Position numbers and translations under genes: made by a program. From NCBI GenBank assembly GCA_013399695.1, contig VXAU01003158.1, positions 296,343 to 360,342 of the forward strand: a DNA stretch of 64,000 nucleotides, read 5' to 3'. Below the pieces are notes generated by a model. The model was given only the letters and a program-made list of their open reading frames with translations. It did no database searches and was not told the DNA's origin. Of the stretch, positions 26,501-38,500 are shown in pieces. The stretch is from Formicarius rufipectus. Its lineage: Eukaryota; Chordata; Aves; Passeriformes; Formicariidae. The number at the start of each line of letters is the position of its first letter. The stretch's first letter is position 1.

Positions 26501-29500
26501 GGGGTAAGGTTGAAAAGGACCACAGTAGGTCATCTGGTCCAAGCTCGTTGCTCAAGCAGGGTCATCCCAGTGCACATGGCACAGGATTTCATTCAGATGG
26601 GTCTTGAATATCTCCAGTGAGGAGACTCCACAACTTCTCTGGGCAGTCTGTTCCAGTGCATGGTGACCTGCACAGTAAAGAAGTTCTTCCTCTTATTCAA
26701 GTGGAACTTCCTGTGCATCATTTTCTGCCCTTTGCCTCTTGTCCTATTGCTTGGCATCACTGAGAAGAGCCTCCTCTGACACCCTCCCTTCAGATACTTG
26801 CAGACATTGATGAGGTCCCATCTCAGTCATCTCTTCTTGAGGCTGAACAGGTCCAGCTCCCTCAGCCAGTCCTTGTAAAAGAGGTGCTCCAGTCCCTTAA
26901 TCATCTTTGTAACCCTCCACTGGACCCACTCGAGGAGCTCCATGTCTGTCTTGTACTGAGTAGCCCAGAACTGGACTCAGCACTCCAGATGTGGCCTCAC
27001 CAGGGCTAAGTAGAGGGGCAAGATCACCTCCCTCTACCTACTGGAAGTGCTCTTCCTCATGCATCCTAGGATTCCCTTGGCCACAGGACACACTGCTGGC
27101 TCTTGGACTGCTTGTTGTCCACCAGGACAGGTTCCTTCTCTGCAGAGCTGCTTTCCAGCAGGTCAGGCCCAAGCCTGTACTGGTCCAGGGGGTTATTCCT
27201 TCCCACGTGCAGGACCCTGCATTTGCCATTGTTGAATTTGTTGGTTGTTCTCTGCCCACCTCTCCAACCTGCCAAGGTCCTTCTGAAGGGCTGCAAATCT
27301 CTTGGGGGTACTGGCCACTCCTCCCAGTTTTATGCCATCAGTAAACTTGCTGAGAAGGCATCTGCCCCTTCATCCAAGTCATCGATAAAGAAGTTAAACA
27401 ATACTGGCCTAGTATTGAGCCTTGGAACTAGTGACAGGCCTCCAAATAGATGCTGTGCCACTCTGGGATTTGCCTTTCAGCCATTTCTCGATCTACCTCA
27501 CTGCCCACTCATCCAGTCCACAATTCCTGAGTTTACCTCTGAAGATACTGTGAGAGACAGTGTCGAAGGCCTTGCTCTCTCTTCATCTATCTAGGGGTGG
27601 ATGAAGATGGAATTGCTGTTGGACAGATTAAACATTGCTATATAACATAAGAGGAAATAATGAGATATAGTGTTTGGGGGATGAAGCTGAGAAAATTAGG
27701 CTGGAAATAAACAGTTACAGTAATTAACACTGAAAAAACCTACTGAGTGTGACAGTGAGTTCTCTAACTCTGTAAGAGTCCCCCTCAAATCTCGTATCTG
27801 TAGAATTTGATTGCTCAAATGGGAGTTACATTTCTAGTGCAGATATTTTTCTAAGACCTACTCATCTTTACTCAGATTTATTTGCTTGGATCATCCCTTT
27901 TTAGCCTTAGTTCTTCTTCATATTTATTTTTCTAATCCCCAGGACAACGGCACTGTTCAGGCAGGTTTGCTCATCTTGTGAATAAGTGAATTGTTTAACT
28001 AAATACTTCTTGCTCTAGTACATTGTAGTTTGGAAACAGAGCAAGAAGTAATTTGTTTAAATTGCATAAGAGAAATCCAGATAGGCATTAGACTACCATT
28101 TTTCTGTCAGTAAAGGAAAAAAGACATAAAGTAGTTTCAGGGATAGGTTGTGGAGTCTCTACTCCTGGGGTTTTTGTAAACAGATTATACAGACATATGC
28201 CAGGTTTTAGGTACAGCTGATCCTACTCTGCGGCAGGAAGATGGACTGGTATCTCTCCAGGTGCCATCCAGCTTTTTCATTTTATTTTATTGGAATCTGT
28301 GTGTCTGTGAGGTGTTAGAGCTTATTATCACTTATCTCTGATTGTAGTCCCCCCTCCCTTATGGATACACACTTCACTGACAACCCATTAATTTGAATTA
28401 CAACGTTTGGCACTTAATTTTTTTTTAATGCATGGGTGATTTTTTTGCTTATGGATCTGCACGCAGGATAGCGAAGTCAAGAGCTGGCTCAAAAATCTTC
28501 CTATAAATTTATGAATGTGAGAAGTGTCTTGTTGCATATCTCCTATAAAATTGGTTTTGAAGCTGGTGGGCATGTGAGCATCACCTCACCCACATGGGCT
28601 GAGGTGCACTCACATGCTAGCTAGTGTGAGAACCCTGGGGCCTAGAGGGCTACTCCAAAGCTAAATAGTGGCTGCTGTGATTCAGATGGACCCTGCAGCA
28701 TCTGGAAGGACATGGTAGAGCAGATGAGGTCTGTTGCCGAGGAGAGACCCTGGGGTAGCTCCCTAACCCTCTCTGATTCCTGCTGGTGCAGCTGGGAGGT
28801 GACATAAACACCTTCCTATTGCCAAAATTGCACATTCAGCAAGAAGCCTCTGATGTCTCTGTCTTGCCAAATCTTGTGCTCCTGAGGAATGCCACCTTTG
28901 TGCTGCTGCCAGAGACTAGTGGGGATTATAATCTCATTAATTTTCATGGAAAGCTCATGGAGCTGTAAGCATTAGCCTGGGTTGCAACGGAGCTAGGGAG
29001 GTCACACTGCCAGCTTCTGGCTCTAGCTGGAGAGGTTTGTATATGCCAAGCTTCGCTTTTGCTGTGAACAAGCCTGTGTTTCACTTCACCTGTGAAATGG
29101 ATGGATTTAGGGTGGCAGGAGGGGCATTCATAGCTCCTTGGGGTTATGCTTCTTGAGCCATCTCTGACTACAAAAACCTATATTTGAAAATTCTTGTGTC
29201 TTGTTTATCACTGCAGTAATTGCATTATGTATGTAACAAGGGCCCAGTTTCAGCTGCCAAGACATTTATAGGTCAGCATGGACAAGCCTGTAAGCATGGT
29301 AGAGCAGGTGGAGCGCTGCTGGCTGGTGGCACTCCGTTTATTCCACCTGTGTTGAGCAAACATGCAGGACTGAAAAAGAAACCCCTCTGTTCAGGCACAG
29401 GCAATATGCCAAGTGTCACCAGTCAATAAAACTCACTGGGATTTCTCTTAGCTGGGTCCTCTGTGTTTGCCCAAAGAGTATCCACCAATGTGATGGCTCT

Positions 29501-32500
29501 TGCTTAGAAATGACCAGGGGGATTCATGGTTAGCAGATCCCCAGTGGGTGGAAGATCTGGGCAGCAGTACCTCCTAAAGGGGCAGCACTGCCCCAGCAGT
29601 GTCTGGAGTGCTCATTCCCTTCCCATCAAAGAGGTACCATCCTTCCCCCAGGAAAACTCTCAAAGCAAACAGCTAAAGCCACTCTGGAGTCCAGTGCATG
29701 CCTGCAAGTGTGCAGGGATCCCAGTGGCCCAGGGTGGGGGTACAGTGCCCTGCAACACTGCTGACCCCCTGTACCCCACAGCTGCGCAGGAAGCAGGCCT
29801 ATGTGGAGAAGGTGGAAAAGCTGCAGCAGGCGCTGACACAACTGCAGGCAGCCTGCGAGAAAAGGGAGCAGATGGAGCGGCGGCTGCGCACACGTCTGGA
29901 GCGGGAGCTGGACTCACTGAGGATGCAGCAGGTGAGGACAGGGTGGTCTGTGCAGGACCCCAGCATGGGCCCTTGGATGTTGATTTTGAAGAGGCACGGT
30001 CACTTACAGTCCTGCCAGGTGCCACCTTGCTTTTGGGTTCAGGTCATTGGGCTTTCCTCGCAAACCATTTCTTAAGATGGGGTTGTGGGTCATTGGAAGT
30101 GTTCAAGGTCACGTTGCATGGGGCTTTGAGACACTTGATCTTGTGAAGTTTTCTCTGCCCATGAAGAGAGAACTGGGTTTAGAAGATCTTTGAAGGTCAC
30201 TTCCAACCCAAACCACTCTGTGATTCTTATTCCTGATCTTCAGCAGAGGATGGGGTGTGTCCACTGTGAGGCTGCCAGGCACAGCTGAGCCCTGCCTGCC
30301 ATGAGGCTAGGAGGTCCTGTTTCCCCTGCCTGAGGGCAGGAAGGGTTCTACTCCTGTGTGTTCCCCCCAACCTGCCAAGGGAAAACATCCTTCCAGGTTT
30401 CACTCCAACAATGACAGATTGTGCAAAATCAACTCCACACAGAAGGAGAGAAAAGGTGCAGTACACATGGGTGTGAGATTTAGCCCACAGATTTTGGCTG
30501 ACCTTTCATTGAAAAAGCAAGGTGGGATGATGTGGGATTTGGTAGGAGCAGGACCTTGGGCCATATTTGTTCTGTTCAAAGCTTGTTTTATATGTTTCAC
30601 AGAAGCCTCAACCCATGACAGATCTGGAGACAAATGACATCATCTTCAGGCAATAAATTATATGTGTATCAGTGCAGTTCAGAATAGACTATAAGTGTAG
30701 ATTTGCATTTCTCTGTGTGTCCCCTTGGGTTTTGGCAGCACCATGTCTTTAGAGGGGTAGAGTTATGCTTTTATTTTATGCACAGTCATTCCTTTGTTAA
30801 AACTCCTCCATCCCTAAGTCCCAAAGTCCAGTCATCCGGGAAAAAGCAAGAAAAAAAATGAGGTTGTAGGGAGAATTTTCAGGCTGCAGCCCACTCCAAG
30901 TGCCAAATACATGGGCACTGGCTCTGGAGGAGGGCGAGCAGATGTGCTAAATGTATCAAGCTACATCTTGGGGAAGAACCTGCAACATAAGCGAAGCATG
31001 ATGCTCTTGCAATTCTTGAAGGGCTCACTCATATCTGTCATCGTAGGCATCTGCTACTATAACCTTTCCTTATTTATAAGGCATTAGTGGAAACCAAAGC
31101 AGCTGTTACACGGAGCTTGTGCTGCCAGAAAGCAGAGGGGCTGATCCTGGCAGCAGGATGTGTTTGGGAAATGGCTCTATGGCCAGTGTCAGTGGTTTGC
31201 AGAGTCATGAGGGCCCAGTACTGAGAGCATCCTATCTTGCCAGCAGCCCCAGGGCAAGGCAGGTCCCCCAGAACCCTTCCAGTGGTATTGTTCTCAAGGC
31301 TGATCCCTGGAGACATCCAGATCTGGAGGTCCTAGAGACCTATCTCATTCATCTCAACTCTTCTTTGCTGCCATAGAAGTGTGTTAAGTCTTTCTTGCCC
31401 TGTCCACCATGGGCTTGTTGTTCAAGTCTTGTCCCAGTGGCTCTTCTCAGTTCCCCCTTAGCTAGCTGTCCTCCAATTTAACAAAGGAATTACCTGGTGT
31501 GTGACATGCTAATACTGGTGTAATGAAAGAACACTTGAGAAACAAAATTCAAGGCAAGATAAAACCAGAAATAAGAAAGACTGGAATGCAGGGGCAAGGT
31601 AAGATATAAAGTAACTGGGATGGAACTGTTGCCAAAATATTTATATTGGGTGTTCAGGCTACATCTGTTCATTTTGGCAGAAAATTCCTCTCTAACTTAC
31701 AGATTGCTTAATTTTAAAGTTCTTTTAACAATTAGCATTTGGAGTTTGGGTTGACACAGTTCTCAAATGCACCCATTCCATCTACTAAGTTTTAAGAGGA
31801 AAGATACTCTTAATTTCTTGTCTCACCTATGAGCTTTGAGAGGACACTTTGGGGTATTTTTTACTATTGTTATTTATACTTTATGAGCCTCAATTCTGCA
31901 ATGAATCATGTGGCATTAAAATATCCCAGCTTTTTGCTTCAGAGCTGTGTTCTGTGAGTTACCAGAATTACAGTTACTGAGACATTTTCTCACTGCAAAA
32001 TAAAAAAGATTTCCCATTTTTATTGAGGTCAGCAGAAGCGATGCAGTGCTCAAGGAGACAGTGAGCCAAAATCTTGTCTGTCCCTGGCTTGCTGGTAACT
32101 GTGTTCAAATGGCAAAGCTTCAGTATCACTGACGCATGAGTTGGGACCAAAAAACAATCCATTTTAGTCAGCATTGCAGGCTGAGCATGCAGGGCTGGCA
32201 GAGGTTTTGACTTGGAAAATGACAAGCACCCATGACAATCCAAGGTGCCATTTGTAGATAAGGGCCGTGCTTCCAAAATAGTACCTTTCTGCAGGAGAAA
32301 TTGACAATATTTTTGCAGGAGCAGAGTCACAGTCATTGCTCCCAAGAGCCATTCCATATTGCGTTTCCAGAAAGCAGCTTCCAAACACATTGTTACTGCA
32401 CCAGAGGCAAAGGCTGCAGCCTTTCCCTGGTATCTCTAGTTTCCCGTAAGCAGGAGATAAGTGTCTAGAAGGAGGAAATGTAGTTTGGAAAATGGAAATG

Positions 32501-35500
32501 GTTGCTGCATATCTCGCTGTGGTGTGTGATGGTACCGCTCTGCCCGTGGACGTTCATGGTGTAGCATGGACAGGAAACAAGTAAGTGGTCCTGAGACACC
32601 ATTTGCCCTTTAGCACTGTACTGTGCACCACGGAGTGTAACAAATCTCTTGCATTTTTTTATTTAAAAGTTCATTTATTTCTACTGAGTTCTCCCAGAGC
32701 TTCACACCTCTCCCCTTGTCATGCTCTCAATCCCTCTACTGAGCCAAGGACTGTGTCTCCATCTTCCTTCACTCTCTGACAGCAGTGAGAGGAGGTCAGC
32801 GCAGCTACCCACAGTGCTTAGGTGATATAACTGGGTGGGGTAAATCCTGTACTGTAGACGCAAAGACTTACATCCCATGGGAGCCACCCTGAAGTGTGTG
32901 AAGATCTTCTGCCCCTCCAGTCAGAAAGCTAGCTGCTACACCACAGAAAGCAACTCCCAAGGGCACATGAGAACTAACATGCCAGAGAGAGTGATGTAAA
33001 TGCATGTCTGGGGTATTTTCCCACCTGCTGTTTTAAATGGATTACATGTCACTTTTCTTTCAGCTTATATATATATATACAGGTAATAACTGTGTGTCTA
33101 TACTGAGCACTGCTCAGCCATGGGATGAAATCCCAGCAAGATAAATACCTTTTAAAGCTTTATTGCTTTTTTTTTCCCACTGTTTTTTTCCAAGCTGTTT
33201 TTTCTACTTTTTCCATTGGCTTGTGGTATTCCATGAAATCCCTGCACATCCACAGAGCAGCCAAATCCCTTCTTCTGTCAGCATGGTCTGGGGAAGTATG
33301 CGCAGGGATTGCTCATGTGGTCACCTTGCCTATTCTCCTGCAAGCAAAGGGGATTTAACCTGAGGTTTTCACCTGCCCCTGTCAAAAGACATGGGGATGT
33401 CTTTGCATACTACAGGGAATCGGAACAAAAAGGATCAGTAGCTCCAATGCTTGGCAGGGGGTTAATGTTTGTTGCTCTTCCCTATGACAGAGGCAGGGTA
33501 GCTACCAGGCAAGCAGTCTCCCAGAGCACAATGCCCCAGCTCTGATGGAGCTGGTGCGAGAGAAGGAGGAGAGGATTCTGGCCCTGGAAGCTGATATGAC
33601 CAAGTGGGAGCAGAAGTACTTGGAGGAGAGTACAATCCGGCACTTTGCCATGAATGCTGCAGCCACAGCTGCAACAGAGAGGTAAGATGACCTTACTGCA
33701 AGCAGACAACATTCTTCACCATGGAAAGCATGGGAAAATAGTACAGAATGAGTATTTTCTCATGGCTGGATGTTGCTTGCCTTTCTCTGCTGAGTCACCC
33801 CACCAGGATTAATGCACCTCTCTGTGGTATCATGCCAATGAGGTACAATAGTTGTTTAAGACAGGATTTATCCTTCTGACCAGGTCCAAAAGTTTATCAA
33901 ATCTAGGCAACTGATTCAAGCGATATACTCAATGGCAAAATCTCGGGATGTTAAATTACACAGCACAGGTAAGGCAGCTCCTCCCAACACAATGATACAG
34001 TGAACTGAGAACTGTTGGTATATGGCTGCATCCATCCATCCATCCCATGGTCTGCAACATGATTGTTTAACTTAGTTTTAAAAAGCTGTAATGAGGAAAT
34101 TTTGTGGCCTGTATCCCCTCCTTTTCCTATTCATTAATCTTCAAACTAAAATGGTGTTCCTGATAGCTAACTAAACTTCTTTACTCAAATTACCTCCACT
34201 GATTCTTGTCCTTCCCAGGTATACACGATGAACAAGAGATCACTGTTGATGTTTGAACAGCCTTGTAAATATTGGAAGACAGTCCCTGTTATATCTTCTT
34301 TCTTCCTTCAGCCATTCCTGACATGTCCTAGTGTAAACTCTTTGCCATTCACATTGCTTTTGTCTGGACTATCTGTCTCCAGTTTGTCTGTGTCAAAGCA
34401 CAGTGCCCAAAAGCACAAAATGCAGTGAGACTTTCCAGCAATTAGAAGGATGGGATAATTAATTTCTCATGCCAGTTTCTTAGAAACCAAATCCTCAGAA
34501 AAATCCTAAAATGAGTTTTCCCTTGAAAATGCATTGAAGTGCATGACTCAGGATGGTCCTTCCCTTTTGCAGTCCAGTCTAGGTAGCAATTCCTGTGCTG
34601 TTTTTCAACTTCCAAAGCGTAGGGTTTTGTTGCTTGTTTGTGATGTAGTCTTGGTGACTTGGGACCTGGTGAGTCCCTCTGATGTCTGACCCCTGTCCTT
34701 CAGGATGATTGTTAGCCCTTTGTGGGTTAGACATGATTTCAGCATGCTCTCTTTGTCTTCTCTGTTAAATTAATGGCATTAAAGACCAAACCCAGGCCAA
34801 CATTAGCCTGCAGCAGGATTACTCAGTGCCAGACAGCCATCCACTTGACAGGCAACCATTGCTAGCTTGCAATTTGAACATGGGTTTGAGGTCTTCAAGT
34901 GCCAATCTCACTTGTAAAAGTCACCCTCACAGTCTCAGGAGCCTGACTCAATGTGGTGATCCTCTATGCCAGGGATGCGTCGGCCCCGAGCCACTCACGC
35001 AATGGCAGCTATGGCGAGACGGCACTGGAGGTGCGGGGCTGGCAGGAGGAGGAGGAGATCGTGCAAGCCAACCGGCGCTGCCAGGACATGGAGTACACGT
35101 AAGGGGACCTTGCACCATACCTGCTTCTTGTGGTGTTTGGGCTGGGTTCAGATAAACCAGGATGCCTTTCTGCTCCTTCCTGCATGCCTGGGAAGAATGG
35201 GCTTAGCTTTACTTAGACTTAGTTTTGCTCTTCAGCAATAAAACGGGAGGGAAATGGTTGTTGTCATTAACTTCCTACCTTCCTGTTAAAAAGTCTGTGA
35301 CAAAACCAACATTTTTGTAAAACAGGCTGTTCCACTGTTAAAAGTAGGCTGGCATGCAAGGAAGCTGGGTCTTTATTTAATCTCTGTGAAAATCCCCTCT
35401 TTGGAAACAGGAGCATCAAGTCATAAAAGCTGAAGTTGTAATCCCACTCCTCCATAATCAGCAATGTGAGGGCATGCCTTTGCCTTACTCTTCACTCCTT

Positions 35501-38500
35501 ACCTGTTTATTGCTCTTTCTAGATACACTAAGTTTTCCACATCTAAGTTGTGTGATTGTCACATTGGCATTTAGTAACACTCCTGCAAAATTTAGCACTA
35601 CGAGCAACACTGAAAAAGATGCATTTTCAAGCAGTAGAATATACAAAATAAACTCTTTTGGGCACAAACAGTTAGCAACAGTAATGGTCTTTGTTGCAGA
35701 TACTTCTCTATTTTCAGCACACAAGGAGAGAGGTGGCCAAGTAGTTCAATCAGCATTAGACCTGGACAGTATTTTAAATCCAGGCTTTATTCCTGGTAAA
35801 AAATTACCTTTTGATATGTAAAAATCACTTGAGAAAGTGTGTGTATTCCTCTAGGGTTTTACTGAAACTATTTAAAATATTTTCTTCAGTGTTGGCTTCC
35901 CCACAAAAACACAAGTCTGCAGACACTTTTATAAAAAAGTTGTATTTGTTTCTTGTGGAAAATATCAGTGATTGTTTTTACTGGGTTTAATTTTTGTTTT
36001 CCACTCACAGATGCAAGCTAATCCTGCTTCCAGGGAAGGAGTGGAGTTCTGCCATTGACTTAATTAAAGATAGATTAGGATCTTGTGTTTTCATTGCAAA
36101 TTAGACACCTGAATATGAAAGCTAGTGCCAATGTGGAGTTTCTGTCTATCTCCTTTGTATATGTAGGTGTTCCAAATGTGGTATTTTAGCTTTCACTGTT
36201 TCACAAAGTGCAGATGCATTGTGCTATCTATTGTACAACCCAGTCAAGCTATAGCCATCTCCATGTCATAGTGTACAATTTTTTTTAAATACATAGTTTT
36301 GTAGTATTTCAGTATGATTTGGTATTAATTATTCCAAGAGAAGAATCTTGGCTAATCTAGTTCTTTTAGTGATTTGAGAGTCTTCAGGGTCTGTATGAGA
36401 GAAGTAGCAAGCTTTTTTCGGCTGTGCACACCATGTGGTGATTGTTTCTGCAGCAGTGAGGGAGAAGCAAGAGCCCAGCCCAGCTCTTAAAGAAACCAGA
36501 GGAAACCTTTCCACTTGCTACAGCAGGTTTTTATTCCAGCTGACAACAATTGTAGTGAAGGTAGCAACCTGCAGCCCAGTCAGGCTACTGCCTTCATTAC
36601 TCCTGCTCAGTTGATAAAGCCACGGCATAGATGGGTTCAGTTAACCTTGCAGAAAAGTTTTGTCTTAATAGCTATAAATGCTGTCTGTTTTGAAGTGTGT
36701 AGTTATCCTTGGATTTACTGCTGGGAGCTGCCTTGTCCAAGTAGCTCTGACTGGAGGGGGAAGAGCAGCAGGAGATGTACCTTGCTGCCCCAGGGTGTGG
36801 AGACTTGCTCATATAAATGGTTTTTGCATTCCTGTAAGCAGAGCATTCATATTTTGGCAGAATAAAGAATCTCCATGCCAAAATAATTGAGAAGGATGCC
36901 ATGATCAAGGTCCTTCAGCAACGGTCACGGAAGGACCCAGGGAAAGCTGACAGTGCCAGCCTGCGACCGGCTCGGTCTGTCCCATCCATCGCTGCTGCTA
37001 CGGGTGTGCATTCGCGCCAGACCTCGCTCACCAGCAACCAGATAGCTGAGGAGAGGAAGGAAGAGAAGCTCTGGAAGGGAAGCATAGGTGAGCTTAGTTT
37101 TTTGTTAAGTTTTGACTCATCCATCACTTAGTCCTCATCCTTCTGTTTGAACTTAATAAAAGGTCATTGGCACACATTGCCCCAACAGCTAACTTCCAGA
37201 GTGCTTTCCATGGGTAGAACGTGTATCTTTGGGCTTAAGTCAAAAATTAGTCATTTTTGTACCTTGCATTGTATCTTAATTACATTTTTAATCATAATAA
37301 ATCATTCTGCACTGATTATTGAACACTACAGTTACGATAAATCTTCCCAGATACAAGAACATAATGTTTACAGCTTTTTGGGAGTAAAGAGCAAATTTGG
37401 ACTACTAAAAAAAGCCTGGTTAAAGTTAATCAAGAGGGTGAGCATCCCTGTGGGTAGGACTGCATGGTGTGATGTGGTATCTGAATGGGAAGAAGGTGAG
37501 TGTAGCTCTGCCTGATGTTTGGGACTATGTGGGATCAGCATGTGGAGGTGTGCAAGGATGTGCCAGGAGTAAGTGCCACAAGGATGGGAGTAAAGAACGG
37601 AATGCAGGACGGGGAAGCTGCTTTCAAAAAGCTGTTTTGTAGCAAAGTACCATGTGGATGTCAGAAAAAGAGTAACGGGTAGCATCAAGAGGAAGAGCTA
37701 ATCCAACCCCCCAACGAGGGGCTGGAGATTCACTCAGACCAGCATCTTGTAGCTATGGGGTGGAACAGAGAGACAGCCCTTGCATTTCAGCCAGCGTGTG
37801 ACTGATCTCTACACGTTTTCAGGGCTGCTCCTGGGGAAGGAGCACCACGACCACCCACCAGGCCCCTCGCTGCCTCCTCCTCTGCCCTCCTTGTCATTGC
37901 CTGTCGCAGTGCCGGCAGCCTCCCATGTGAAGACGGGCAGCAAAGACAGCAGCACCCAGACGGACAAAGCTGCCGAGCTCTTCTGGCCTGCCACCGCCTC
38001 CTTCCCTGGCCGTGGACGGCTGGGTACCACCCCTTCACACAGCCCAGCCCCACGGCCCTCGGGGGCACGAGTGGCCAGCGAGAAACTGGGTGAGCTCTGC
38101 CAGATCCCCATGTCTGTGTAAGATGCCAGCACCCCCAGGGCTGTCAGCAGATCCCCAGAGACACCCCAGCATTGATGGAGATATGTGTGTGCGTGATGCT
38201 ATCACAATTTGTAAGGCGGAATGGAGGTTTTTGCAGGGAAACTAAAATGGTAGAGAGAGAACTTTCCAAGACTGCCCAGTCTGGCTTTACAGAACTTTCT
38301 GCTCAGCAGCTTCTGTAAATCTTCGCTCACGTATGGCAGGCAGAGTTTGCAGCAAATGCAGTTATTCATGCTGCCAGATATAAAAGAGCCTGAGTTTCAC
38401 ACAAAAAACTCCACACCTGCTCACATACTCAAACTCTTAACATTTTCTCCCTCATTTTTAAAGGAAAGCCAGGGGGAATAGTATGGAGAAAATGGAGTTC

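Larger units (their letters stand above)
29932..33490 (+). other. AMOTL1 intron F-G (3.6 kb)
   Basis: It contains a short CR1 tail (30082-30230) and a (TA)n tract (33066-33079). The rest is unique sequence without recognisable exons. Confidence 0.75.

Noticed and set aside
28140..28185. CR1-like phrase aggttgtggagtctctactc
   Set aside because: No flanking CR1 sequence on either side; likely chance.
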